Shown here: positions 1-9,637 of the stretch, in pieces | Layout of the letters: each line of letters starts with the position of its first letter | How positions within the stretch are numbered: position 1 is the stretch's first letter | Assembly (NCBI GenBank): GCA_027484575.1 | Contig: JAIXSQ010000008.1 | Coordinates: 1-64,000 of the forward strand | Direction of reading: 5' to 3' | Length of the DNA stretch: 64,000 nt | From: Comamonadaceae bacterium | GTDB taxonomy: Bacteria > Pseudomonadota > Gammaproteobacteria > Burkholderiales > Burkholderiaceae_C | The notes under the pieces: model-generated | What the model saw: the letters and a program-made list of their open reading frames with translations, nothing else | What the model was told of the DNA's origin: nothing | Database searches by the model: none | Position numbers and translations under genes: made by a program

Positions 1-3000
1 ACGTGCTGGCCAACGCTGCCAGCGTGGACGGCACGCCCACCGTGGTGAGCTTCCAGGTCGCGGGCGACCCCGCGACCTACACCGCGGGCCAGACGGCCAC
101 GATCGCCGGCATCGGCACGGTCACCATCGGCGCGACCGGCGCTTACACGTTCATGCCTGCGGCCAACGCCAACGGCCCCGTGCCGGCGATCACCTACCGT
201 GTGACCGACGGCAGCGGCACCGACGTCAGCTCGACGCTGTCGATCGGCGTCTCGGCTGTGGATGACCAGGTCAGCGACCTGGGCGAGACGGTCACGACGC
301 CGGAAGACACCGCGGCCACGGGCAACGTGCTGGCCAACGCCGCCAGCGTGGACGGCACCCCCACCGTGGTGAGCTTCCAGGTCGCGGGCGATGCGGCCAC
401 GTACACGGCCGGCCAGACCGCGACGATCGCGGGCGTCGGCACGATCACCATCGGCGCCACGGGCGGGTACACGTACACGCCTGCGCCCAACCGCAACGGC
501 CCCGTCCCGGCGATCACCTACGTGGTCAGCGACGGCAGCGGCACGGACGTGACGTCGACGCTGTCGATCAGCGTGACGCCGGTCGACGACCCGGTCACCG
601 ACCTGGGCGAGACGGTGACCGTGCTGGAGAACGCGACCAGCACCGGCAACGTGCTGTTCAACGCGTCCAGCGTCGACGGGACGCCGTCGCTGGTGAACTT
701 CCGGGTCGCTGGCGACGCGACGACCTACACGGCGGGGCAGACGGCGACGATCACCGGCATCGGCACGATCACCATCGGTGCCACGGGCGCGTACACCTTC
801 ACGCCGGCGGCCAACTACAACGGGCCGGTGCCTGCGATCACCTACACGGTGACCGACGGCAGCGGCACGGACGCCAGCTCGACGCTGGCGATCACGGTCA
901 GCTCCGTGGACAACCAGGTCGCCGACGGCGACGAGGCCATCGCCACCCCGGAGGACGTGCCTGCCACGGGCAACGTGCTGCTCAACGCATCGAGCCTGGA
1001 CGCGCCGCCGTCCGTGGTGAGCTTCGAGGTCGCCGGCGATGCCACGACCTACGCCGCCGGCCAGACCGCGACGATCGCGGGCGTCGGCACGATCACCATC
1101 GGCGCGACCGGCGGCTACACCTTCACGCCTGTGGCCGACGCCAACGGCCCGGTGCCCGCGATCACCTACCGCGTGACCGACGGCAGCGGCACCGACGTGA
1201 CCTCGACGCTCTCGATCGGCGTGAGCGCCGTCGACGACCAGGTCACCGACCTGGGCGAGACGGTGACCGCCACCGAGGACGTCGTGGCCACCGGCAACGT
1301 GCTGGCCAACGCGTCCAGCGTCGACGGCGCTCCCTCGGTGGTGAGCTTCCAGGTCGCGGGCGATGCCACGACCTACACCGCCGGCCAGACCGCGACGCTC
1401 ACGGGCATCGGCACGGTCACCATCGGTGCCACGGGTGGCTACACCTTCACCCCGGCACCGGGCTACAACGGCCCTGTCCCGGCGATCACCTACGTGGTGA
1501 CGGACGGCAGCGGCACGGACGTGACCTCCACGCTGTCGATCGGCGTCACGGCAGTCGACGACCAGGTCGTCGATCTCGGCGAGACGGTCACGACGCCGGA
1601 AGACGCCGCTGCCACGGGCAACGTGCTGGCCAACGCGTCGAGCACGGATGGCGCGCCGTCGGTGGTCACCTTCCAGGTCGCCGGCGACCCCGCGACCTAC
1701 ACCGCGGGCCAGACGGCCACGATCGCCGGCATCGGCACGATCACCATCGGTGCCGGCGGCGCCTACACGTTCACGCCCGTTGCCGATGCCAACGGCGCGG
1801 TCCCCGCGATCACGTACCGCGTCACGGACGGCAGCGGCACGGACGTCAGCTCGACGCTGTCGATCGGCGTCACGGCTGCCGACGACCCGGTCAGCGACCT
1901 GAGCGAGACGGTCACGACGCCGGAAGACACCGCGGCCACGGGCAACGTGCTGGCCAACGCCGCGAGCGCGGATGGCGCGGCCAGCGTGGTGAGCTTCCAG
2001 GTGGCGGGGGATACCACGACCTACACCGCGGGCCAGACGGCCACGATCGCCGGTGTCGGCACGGTCACCCTCGGCGGCGCGGGCGGCTACACCTTCACGC
2101 CCGCTGCGAACTACAACGGCCCGGTGCCCGCGATCACCTACCGCGTGACGGACGGCAGCGGCACCGACGTGACCTCCACGCTGTCCATCAGCGTCACGCC
2201 GGCCGACGACCAGGTCAGCGACCTGGGCGAGACGGTCACGACGCCGGAAGACACCGTGGCCACGGGCAACGTGCTGGCCAACGCGTCGAGCGTGGATGGC
2301 GCCCCGGGCGTCGTGAGCTTCGTGGTTGCCGGCGACGCCACGACCTACACGGCAGGGCAGACCGCCACCATCGCCGGCGTCGGCACCCTCACGATCGATG
2401 CCGCGGGCGCTTACACGTTCACCCCGGCTGCGAACTACAGCGGCGCCGTGCCCGCGGTCACCTACCGCGTGACCGACGGCAGCGGCACCGACGCCTTCTC
2501 GACCCTCTCGCTGGGCGTGGGCGCCGTCGACGACCAGGTCGCCGACCTGGGCGAGACGGTCACCACGGCGGAAGACACCGTTGCCACCGGCAACGTGCTG
2601 GCGAACGCGTCCAGCGTGGACGGCACCCCCGGCGTGGTGAGCTTCCAGGTGGCAGGCGACGCCGCGACCTACATCGCCGGCCAGACCGCCACGATCGGCG
2701 GCATCGGCACGATCACCATCGGCGCGACCGGCGCCTACACGTTCACGCCTGCGGCCAATGCCAACGGCCCGGTGCCGGCGATCACGTACCGCGTGACCGA
2801 CGGGAGCGGCACGGACGTGACCTCGACGCTGTCGATCGGCGTGACCGCCGTCGACGACCAGGTCGTCGATCTCGGCGAGACGGTGACCGCGACCGAAGAC
2901 GTCGCATCGACCGGCAACGTCCTGGCCAACGCTTCCAGCGCGGACGGCGCGCCCAGCGTCGTGAGCTTCCAGGTCGCCGGCGACGCCGCGACCTACACCG

Positions 3001-6000
3001 CCGGCCAGACGGCCACGATCGCCGGCATCGGCACGATCACCATCGGCGCCACCGGCGCCTACACGTTCACGCCTGCGGCCAACGCGAGCGGCCCGGTGCC
3101 GGCGATCACCTACCGTGTGACCGACGGCAGCGGCACGGACGTCAGCTCGACGCTGTCGATCGGCGTCACGGCTGTGGATGACCAGGTCAGCGACCTGGGC
3201 GAGACGGTCACGACGCCGGAAGACACCGCGGCCACGGGCAACGTCCTGACCAACGCGGCGAGCGTGGACGGCACCCCCAGCGTGGTGAGCTTCCAGGTGG
3301 CGGGGGACACCGCGACCTACACGGCAGGGCAGACCGCCACCATCGCCGGCGTCGGCACGGTCACGATCGGTGCCACCGGCGGCTACACCTTCACGCCGGC
3401 GGCGAACTTCAACGGGGCGGTGCCCGCGATCGCCTACCGCGTGACCGACGGCAGCGGCACCGACGCGACGTCGACGCTGTCCATCGCGGTGCTGCCGGTC
3501 AACGACGCACCGGTCGCGCAGGACGACGCGCGCGGCCTGGTCAAGACCGCCACGCTGAGCACCACCGTGCCGGTGGCGACCGACGTGGACGGCACCATCG
3601 ACCGCTACGAGCTGGTCACCGGGGTCGGCGCCGGCAACGGCACGCTGGGCTTCGCGGCCGACGGCAGCTACACCTTCGTGCCCGGCGCGGACTTCGCGGC
3701 CTTGCTGCCGGCGCAGACACGGGTGGTGAGCTTCACCTACCGCGCGGTCGACAACGACGGCACGCCCAGCGCGGTGCGGATGGTCACGCTCACCGTGGCC
3801 GGTGCCAACCTGCCCCCGGTGGCGGGTGACGACACGGTGGCGGCGACGGAGGACACGGCGCTCGCCATCCCGGTGGGGACGCTGCTGGGCAACGACAGCG
3901 ACCCCGACGGCAACCCCCTGGCCGTCGCGAGCGTGCAGGGCGCGGTCGGCGGCACGGTCAGCCTCGCGGGCGGCGTGGTGACCTTCACCCCGGCGGCCAA
4001 CGCCAACGGCCCGGCCTCGTTCACCTACACGGTGAGCGATGGCCTGGGCGGCACCGCGACCGCCACCGTCACGGTCAACGTGGCGGCGGTCGACGACCCC
4101 ACCACCATCGGCGGCGCCAGCAGCGGCGCCGGCACCGAGGACGCTGGCACGGTCACCGGCACGCTCACCGCGTCCGATCCCGACGGCCTGGCCGCCGCGC
4201 CGTTCGCGGTGCAGGTGCAGCCGGCCAACGGCAGCGCCAGCATCGATCCGGTGACGGGCGCCTGGTCGTACGTGCCGAATCCGGACTGGAACGGCACCGA
4301 CCAGTTCACCGTGCGCGTGCGCGACGCCGCGGGCGTGGCGACCGACCAGGTGGTGACCGTCACCGTGGCGGCCGTCCCCGACATCGCCGGCGACAGCGTG
4401 GCGACCACGCAGGATGCGCCGCTGGTGCTGCCGCCCTCGGCGCTGCTGGGCAACGACACGTTCAACGCGCCGGCGCAGGTCACGGCCGTCGGCCCGGCCG
4501 CCAACGGCACGGTGGTGCTCGGCGCCGGCGGCGTGGTCACGTACACGCCCAATGCCGGCTACGCGGGCACCGACACCTTCAGCTACACGGTCACCAGCGG
4601 TGGCCGCACCGAGACGGCGACCGTCAACGTGACCGTGGCCGACGTCACGGCGCCGGCCGCGCCCATCGTCAGGCTCGATCCGGCCAGCGACCTGGGCAGC
4701 AGCGGCACCGATGGCCGCACGGGGGATGCCACGCCGACGGTGCAGGTCCAGCTGCAGGGCAGCGGCCTGGCCGCGCCGCGCGCCGGCGACGTGCTGCGCG
4801 TGTTCGTCGATGGCGTGCCCGTAGCCACCGTCACCCTCACGCCGGCCGACATCGCCGCCGGCACGGTGCCGGTGACGCTGCCGGTGCAGGCCGACGGTGG
4901 CCGCAGCATCACCGCCAGGGTGACCGACACGGCAGGCAACGTCTCGGCCGGTTCGGCGCCGCTGCTGGTCGACGTCGACAGCGTGCCGCCCGTGGTCACC
5001 GGCGCGGTGGCCGACGGCGCCCGCCTGGTGCTCGGGTATGCCGAGACCGGCAGCGGCTTCGCGGCGCAGGTGCCGGCACCGGCCGACTACGTGGTCCTGC
5101 GCAACGGCGCCCCGGTCGCGGTGCTGGGCGTGGCGCTGGATCCGGCCACGGGCCAGGTCACGCTGACGCTGGCCGAGGTGCTGGGCGCCGGTGACGACGT
5201 GCGCATCAGCTACACGCCGGGCGCCAGCGCGGTCGGCGACATCGCCGGCAACCGCGCGGCGGCCTTCGCCAACCTGGCGGTGCGCAACGACACCGGCTTC
5301 CAGCCGCTGCCGGTGCTGCCGGCCGCCCCGGCACCCGCGGTGCAGCCGGCACCGTCGCCGGCCGCGGCCGGCCTGCAGCTGCCGCCGCCCGAGGCGCCCG
5401 GCCTGCCCCCGGGCCCGTTGCTCGGCTCGCAGCCGTTCATCCTGCCCTCGCTGTCGCCGCTGAACGGCCTGGGCAACGCCGCGCCGACCTATGCGCTGAG
5501 CAGCCTGCAGATCACCGAACCGCTGCGCGTGGCGCAGCTGGGCGAGGATCCGCAGATCCTCGAATCGCTGGACCGCGGCTTCGCCGCGCTGCGCGACGAC
5601 ACCCTGGCCGGTGCGGGCGGCATCGCCGGCACGGTCAACCTGTCGGCCCCGCTGGCCGGCGGCGCCGTGCGCGGCGGTGCGCTGAACGTGCTCAACGGCA
5701 TCCCGAACGTGGTGCCGCCGGTGGGCGGCCTGAGCTACACGGTGCCGCGCGATGCCTTCGTGCACAGCGACCCGCGCGCGGTGATCAAGCTGGAGGCGCG
5801 TCAGGTCGACGGTGCGCCGCTGCCCGCCTGGCTGGGTTTCGACGGCATCACCGGCCTGTTCAACGGCGCGCCACCCCTGGGCGCCGAGGTGCCGCGGATG
5901 GGGGTCGAGGTGATCGCGCGCGACGACGTCGGCCGCGAGGCGCGCACCACCTTCACGGTGCTGGGCAGCGACGTGGCGTCGCTCGAATCGACGGACCGCG

Positions 6001-6713
6001 GCTTCCCGGCGGTGCGGCTGTCGCATGCCCAGCTGGGCCTGGCGGCCGACGCCGGCGAGGCGCTGGTGCGCTGGCAGCCGATCACGCCGCTGCGCGCGGT
6101 GGCGGGGCAGGGCCTGGCGTTCACGGTGCCCGGCGACGCCTTCGCGCACACCAACCCGCGCGCGCTGGTGCGCCTGCAGGCCACGCTGGCCGGCGGCGAG
6201 CCGCTGCCCGCATGGCTGAGCCTGGACGGCATCAGCGGCCGCCTGGCGGGCACGCCGCCGGCCGACTTCACGGGCCGGCTGGAGATCGTGGTCACGGCGC
6301 GCGACACCAACGGCCTGGTCGCCCGCACCACGCTGCAGCTGTCGGTGGTGCGCGATGCCGCGCAGGCCAGCGGCGCCGACCTGAATGGCGATGGCGACGA
6401 GCAGGGCCTGGCCTGGCGCCAGGGCGCCGAGCGCCAGGACCAGCCGGCGCCCGACGCCGAGGGCGCGCAGGACAATGGCGCCGGGCAGGCGGCCCGCGAC
6501 ACCGCCGCGGGCGAACGCGAGGTGCGCGCCACCCAGGAGGCGCGCGATGCCAGGCCGGCCACCGGCAAGGACGGCAAGCCGGCCAAGCGGGCCGCCGCGC
6601 CCAGCTTCGGCGAGCAGCTGCGCCACGTGCGCGCGCAAGGTCCGGCGCAGGAGGCCGGCCGCCTGGTCGACCGCGCGCTGGCCGCCAAGCCGGGACCGCA
6701 GCGCCCGGCCTGA
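1..6713 (+). CDS. Giant repeat adhesin (cadherin/Ig-like), 5' truncated by window edge
   Basis: The reading frame is open at the left edge, so the N-terminus is missing; 2236 codons are visible. It starts with 11 near-identical 108-residue beta-sandwich repeats (to about residue 1188), each with the pattern PED-ATGNVL-NASS and VTDGSGTD. Next come several tandem-95/cadherin-like domains (GNDSDPDGN), an Ig-like domain around residues 1550-1660, a SwmB-like domain, a Pro-rich linker and two related putative-Ig domains ending near residue 2110. A charged, Ala/Gly/Lys-rich tail closes the protein. The composition is that of a surface or biofilm adhesin. No RTX nonapeptides were seen. Four export-type genes follow in the same direction, the first 33 bp downstream, so this protein is the likely cargo. 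The function is inferred from domain type and context. Confidence 0.85.
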   Translation, partial: VLANAASVDGTPTVVSFQVAGDPATYTAGQTATIAGIGTVTIGATGAYTFMPAANANGPVPAITYRVTDGSGTDVSSTLSIGVSAVDDQVSDLGETVTTPEDTAATGNVLANAASVDGTPTVVSFQVAGDAATYTAGQTATIAGVGTITIGATGGYTYTPAPNRNGPVPAITYVVSDGSGTDVTSTLSISVTPVDDPVTDLGETVTVLENATSTGNVLFNASSVDGTPSLVNFRVAGDATTYTAGQTATITGIGTITIGATGAYTFTPAANYNGPVPAITYTVTDGSGTDASSTLAITVSSVDNQVADGDEAIATPEDVPATGNVLLNASSLDAPPSVVSFEVAGDATTYAAGQTATIAGVGTITIGATGGYTFTPVADANGPVPAITYRVTDGSGTDVTSTLSIGVSAVDDQVTDLGETVTATEDVVATGNVLANASSVDGAPSVVSFQVAGDATTYTAGQTATLTGIGTVTIGATGGYTFTPAPGYNGPVPAITYVVTDGSGTDVTSTLSIGVTAVDDQVVDLGETVTTPEDAAATGNVLANASSTDGAPSVVTFQVAGDPATYTAGQTATIAGIGTITIGAGGAYTFTPVADANGAVPAITYRVTDGSGTDVSSTLSIGVTAADDPVSDLSETVTTPEDTAATGNVLANAASADGAASVVSFQVAGDTTTYTAGQTATIAGVGTVTLGGAGGYTFTPAANYNGPVPAITYRVTDGSGTDVTSTLSISVTPADDQVSDLGETVTTPEDTVATGNVLANASSVDGAPGVVSFVVAGDATTYTAGQTATIAGVGTLTIDAAGAYTFTPAANYSGAVPAVTYRVTDGSGTDAFSTLSLGVGAVDDQVADLGETVTTAEDTVATGNVLANASSVDGTPGVVSFQVAGDAATYIAGQTATIGGIGTITIGATGAYTFTPAANANGPVPAITYRVTDGSGTDVTSTLSIGVTAVDDQVVDLGETVTATEDVASTGNVLANASSADGAPSVVSFQVAGDAATYTAGQTATIAGIGTITIGATGAYTFTPAANASGPVPAITYRVTDGSGTDVSSTLSIGVTAVDDQVSDLGETVTTPEDTAATGNVLTNAASVDGTPSVVSFQVAGDTATYTAGQTATIAGVGTVTIGATGGYTFTPAANFNGAVPAIAYRVTDGSGTDATSTLSIAVLPVNDAPVAQDDARGLVKTATLSTTVPVATDVDGTIDRYELVTGVGAGNGTLGFAADGSYTFVPGADFAALLPAQTRVVSFTYRAVDNDGTPSAVRMVTLTVAGANLPPVAGDDTVAATEDTALAIPVGTLLGNDSDPDGNPLAVASVQGAVGGTVSLAGGVVTFTPAANANGPASFTYTVSDGLGGTATATVTVNVAAVDDPTTIGGASSGAGTEDAGTVTGTLTASDPDGLAAAPFAVQVQPANGSASIDPVTGAWSYVPNPDWNGTDQFTVRVRDAAGVATDQVVTVTVAAVPDIAGDSVATTQDAPLVLPPSALLGNDTFNAPAQVTAVGPAANGTVVLGAGGVVTYTPNAGYAGTDTFSYTVTSGGRTETATVNVTVADVTAPAAPIVRLDPASDLGSSGTDGRTGDATPTVQVQLQGSGLAAPRAGDVLRVFVDGVPVATVTLTPADIAAGTVPVTLPVQADGGRSITARVTDTAGNVSAGSAPLLVDVDSVPPVVTGAVADGARLVLGYAETGSGFAAQVPAPADYVVLRNGAPVAVLGVALDPATGQVTLTLAEVLGAGDDVRISYTPGASAVGDIAGNRAAAFANLAVRNDTGFQPLPVLPAAPAPAVQPAPSPAAAGLQLPPPEAPGLPPGPLLGSQPFILPSLSPLNGLGNAAPTYALSSLQITEPLRVAQLGEDPQILESLDRGFAALRDDTLAGAGGIAGTVNLSAPLAGGAVRGGALNVLNGIPNVVPPVGGLSYTVPRDAFVHSDPRAVIKLEARQVDGAPLPAWLGFDGITGLFNGAPPLGAEVPRMGVEVIARDDVGREARTTFTVLGSDVASLESTDRGFPAVRLSHAQLGLAADAGEALVRWQPITPLRAVAGQGLAFTVPGDAFAHTNPRALVRLQATLAGGEPLPAWLSLDGISGRLAGTPPADFTGRLEIVVTARDTNGLVARTTLQLSVVRDAAQASGADLNGDGDEQGLAWRQGAERQDQPAPDAEGAQDNGAGQAARDTAAGEREVRATQEARDARPATGKDGKPAKRAAAPSFGEQLRHVRAQGPAQEAGRLVDRALAAKPGPQRPA
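3..3566 (+). repeat. Eleven tandem 324-bp coding repeats
   Basis: The phase-defining codon before NASS/NAAS recurs at 3, 327, 651, 975, 1299, 1623, 1947, 2271, 2595, 2919 and 3243, an exact 324-bp (108-codon) period. The units differ by scattered substitutions but show no indels. The array enters from beyond the left edge, so the true copy number is unknown. Such arrays change length by recombination and are prone to assembly collapse. Confidence 0.95.
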
Positions 6714-6746
6714 AGAACAACGGACGACGACGGAAGGATCCCCCAC

Positions 6747-8738
6747 GTGAGAGAGACGAGACAGACCGCAGCAGGACGCCCCGTCCTGCGCGCGACCGCG
6801 CTGGCGGCTGCCGCCCTGGCGCTGGCCGGTTGCGCATCGGTCGTGCCCAAGCCGCTGACCGCCGAGGAGCAGTCGACCCGGGCCCAGGAAGACCTGTCCG
6901 CGCTGATCGCGCAGGCCGAGCCGGTCACCGCGCCGCTGACGCTGTCGGAGGCGATGGCCCGGGCGGTGCGCCACAACCTGACCTTCCGGGTGCGCCAGAT
7001 GGAAAGCGCGGTGCAGTCGAGCGCGCTGGACCTCTCGCGCTTCGACATGCTGCCGCGCCTGTCGCTGCAGGCCGGCTACACCAGCCGCGACAACGACGCC
7101 TTCGGCCTGGGCTACACGCCCTCGGGCACGGTCAGCACGGTGCCCAGTGCGGCCGTCGAGCGCAACCGCTCCACGGCCAATGCGGCGCTGACCTGGAACA
7201 TCCTGGACTTCGGCGTGAGCTACTACCGCGCCCGGCAGAACGCCGACCAGGTGCTGGTGGCCGAGGAGCGCCGCCGCCGCTCGCTGCAGAACCTGCTGCT
7301 GGACGTGCAGCTGGCCTGGTGGCGCGCCGAGGCGGCGCAGCGGCTGCTGCCGCAGGTCGACGCCATGCTGGCCGACGTGGAGCGCGGGGCCGAGCGCTCG
7401 CGCCTGATCGAGCAACGGCGCCTGCTGCCCCCGCTGCAGATCATCGCGTACCGCCGTTCGCTGCTCGACCTGCAGCAGCAGCTGAGCGCGCGCCGCCAGG
7501 ACCTGGTGCAGTGGCGCAGCGAGTTCGCCGAACTGGTGGGCTTGCGCCCCGGCGAGAGCTACCGCGTGGCGGCGCCGGCACCCGGCGCCAAGCCGCTGCC
7601 CGACCTGGTCGCCAAGGTCGAGGACCTGGAGGCGATGGCCCTGGAGCGCCGGCCCGAACTGGGCGAGGAGCGGGTGCGCACCCGCATCACGGCCGACGAG
7701 TACCGGCGCCAGCTGACCTCGATCCTGCCGGGCCTGAACCTGACCTACGGCGCCAACTACGACAGCAACCGGTTCCTGATCAACAACAACTGGAACGAGG
7801 CCGGCGCGCTGGTGAGCTTCAACCTGTTCAAGCTGTTCTCGGTGCCGGCCATGCAGCGCAGCCGCGAGGCCAACGAGAAGCTGGACACCGCGCGCCGGCA
7901 GGCGGCGGCGCTGGCCGTGATGACGCAGACCCGCGTCTCGGTCAACCGCTACCAGCTGCTCAGGCACGAGCTGGGCATCTGGAACGAGGCGCTCGCGGAC
8001 GACCGCTCGCTGGTGCGGGCGATGCGCGCGTCGCAGGAGACCGGCCTGGAGACCGAGCTGGAACTGATCCGCGCGGCGGCCCGCCTGGCCATCACCGAGA
8101 TCAACCGGGACGTGGTCGCGGCCAACCTGGAGCATGCGATGGGCCGGGTGATGAACTCGGTGGGCTACGACGTGGTCACGCCCGAGTCCGACGCGGGCGA
8201 CACGCCCACGCTGGCGCGCCAGATGGCGCAGGCGCTGGAGCGGTTCAGCGGCGAGACCTTCAGCGTGCAGGCCCAGGCGCCGATGCAGTCGCTGTCGCTG
8301 GGCACCATCGCCGGCCTGCCGGCGGCGGCCCGCGCCGACTTCACCGAGGCCATGCGCACGGTGCTGCGCGTGATGCGGGTGCCGGTGGCGCAGGAGCAGG
8401 GCGCGGTGCGCGCCGACGTGGCGGTCGACCTGGGCCCCAGGCAGGACTCGGGCCGGCCGGTGCTGCTGAAGGTCACGCTGCTGGAGGGCAGCGGCCAGAA
8501 GGTGCTGCAGACCGCCGAGATGAAGTCGATGCTGCTGGAGCCGGTGACGCCGGAGCAGTGGAAGGTGCTGGGCGAGTCGGCGGTCTTCCGCGTGGCCGAG
8601 AACCTGCGCGCCCTGCTGGGCGGGGGCCTGCGCGAGCAGGCGGCCGCCGACACGTTGTCGCTGACCGACGGCAGCGTGCTGAAGCTGGACCGCCGCTGGA
8701 GCGGCCCGCGCCCCGAACAACCCGCCGCCCGGCCCTGA
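6747..8738 (+). CDS. TolC-family outer-membrane efflux lipoprotein with C-terminal extension
   Basis: A 663-residue protein starting at GTG 6747, preceded by a GGAAGG ribosome site. The N-terminus is a lipoprotein signal with lipobox LAGC (Cys29). Residues about 60-460 have the long helical hairpins and short strands of outer-membrane efflux (TolC/OEP) proteins. About 190 further residues follow, an extension not usual in TolC. It would form the outer-membrane channel for the adaptors encoded next, exporting the upstream adhesin. Family assignment is firm; the cargo is inferred from gene order. Confidence 0.85.
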   Translation: MRETRQTAAGRPVLRATALAAAALALAGCASVVPKPLTAEEQSTRAQEDLSALIAQAEPVTAPLTLSEAMARAVRHNLTFRVRQMESAVQSSALDLSRFDMLPRLSLQAGYTSRDNDAFGLGYTPSGTVSTVPSAAVERNRSTANAALTWNILDFGVSYYRARQNADQVLVAEERRRRSLQNLLLDVQLAWWRAEAAQRLLPQVDAMLADVERGAERSRLIEQRRLLPPLQIIAYRRSLLDLQQQLSARRQDLVQWRSEFAELVGLRPGESYRVAAPAPGAKPLPDLVAKVEDLEAMALERRPELGEERVRTRITADEYRRQLTSILPGLNLTYGANYDSNRFLINNNWNEAGALVSFNLFKLFSVPAMQRSREANEKLDTARRQAAALAVMTQTRVSVNRYQLLRHELGIWNEALADDRSLVRAMRASQETGLETELELIRAAARLAITEINRDVVAANLEHAMGRVMNSVGYDVVTPESDAGDTPTLARQMAQALERFSGETFSVQAQAPMQSLSLGTIAGLPAAARADFTEAMRTVLRVMRVPVAQEQGAVRADVAVDLGPRQDSGRPVLLKVTLLEGSGQKVLQTAEMKSMLLEPVTPEQWKVLGESAVFRVAENLRALLGGGLREQAAADTLSLTDGSVLKLDRRWSGPRPEQPAARP

Positions 8739-8770
8739 GCCCGGTTGTGATGCAATCGCCCCCACTCCCG

Positions 8771-9631
8771 ATGAAACCCATCCGTTCCCTGACGTCCGCC
8801 CTGCCGCGCCCCCTGGCGGCTGCCCTGCTGCTGGTGCCCGCACTGGCGCTCGCCCAGGCCGCCGCGCCGGCGGCCCCGGCGGCGCGACCCGCCGCATCGG
8901 CGGCCCCGGCCGCGCCCGTGGCGGCTCCCGCGCCGGCACCGGCTGCGGCGAGCACGCCCGCCGCCGACGGCAACGTGGCCCGCGTCCTGGTCGTGGCCGA
9001 CCAGGAAGCCACGATCTCCTCGCAGTTCGCCGGCCGGCTCGTGGCCATGCCCAAGCAGGTGGGCGACACGTTTGCCGCCGGCGAGCTGCTGGCCGCCTTC
9101 GACTGCGCCGAGCGCGAGGCCAACGTGCAGGCCGCGCAGGCCGAACTGCTGGGCGCCCGCGAGACGCACCTGGCCAAGCTCAAGCTGCAGAGCCTGGGCG
9201 CGGTCAGCGACCTGGACGTGACCATCGCGGCGGCCACCGCCGAGAAGATCAAGTCGCAGCTCGCCCTGGCCGAGACCCAGGCGCGCTACTGCAAGGTGCA
9301 TGCGCCGTACGCCGGCAAGGTGGTGCGTGCGCGCGCCAAGGCCTACGAGTCGGTGCAGCTGGGCCAGCCGCTGCTGGAGATCGTGAACCTGTCCAGCCTG
9401 CGCGCGCAGCTGTTCGTGCCGTCGTCGTGGGTGCGCTGGATGAAGCCGGGCAAGGCGTTCCAGGTCGCGATCGACGAGACGGGCCAGAGCTACCCGGCCC
9501 GCATCGCGAAGATCAGCGGCCGCATCGACGGCGCCAGCCAGACCGTCGAGGTGCTGGCCCGCTTCGACCGGCTGCCGGCCAACGTGCTGCCCGGCATGAT
9601 CGGCCGCGCCAGCTTCCCGGAGGCGAAGTAA
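8771..9631 (+). CDS. HlyD/RND-type periplasmic adaptor
   Basis: A 286-residue protein with a signal peptide (start MKPIRSL, then a Leu/Ala-rich core ending ALAQA) and an Ala/Pro-rich linker. A biotinyl/lipoyl-like half-domain (FAGRLVAMPKQVGDTFAAGE), a short helical hairpin (about residues 120-170), the second lipoyl half and a beta-barrel follow. An in-frame ATG at 8750 would add seven residues; 8771 gives a more typical signal peptide. It is 32 bp from the TolC-like gene and 6 bp from the next adaptor gene. It probably bridges inner-membrane components to the outer-membrane channel. Confidence 0.85.
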   Translation: MKPIRSLTSALPRPLAAALLLVPALALAQAAAPAAPAARPAASAAPAAPVAAPAPAPAAASTPAADGNVARVLVVADQEATISSQFAGRLVAMPKQVGDTFAAGELLAAFDCAEREANVQAAQAELLGARETHLAKLKLQSLGAVSDLDVTIAAATAEKIKSQLALAETQARYCKVHAPYAGKVVRARAKAYESVQLGQPLLEIVNLSSLRAQLFVPSSWVRWMKPGKAFQVAIDETGQSYPARIAKISGRIDGASQTVEVLARFDRLPANVLPGMIGRASFPEAK

Positions 9632-9637
9632 GCACCG

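Noticed and set aside
3..3566. Possible CRISPR array
   Set aside because: The repeats are 324 bp long, adjacent, in-frame and coding, without spacers.
1..6713. RTX-type calcium-binding toxin or adhesin
   Set aside because: No GGxGxD nonapeptide repeats are visible in the available part.
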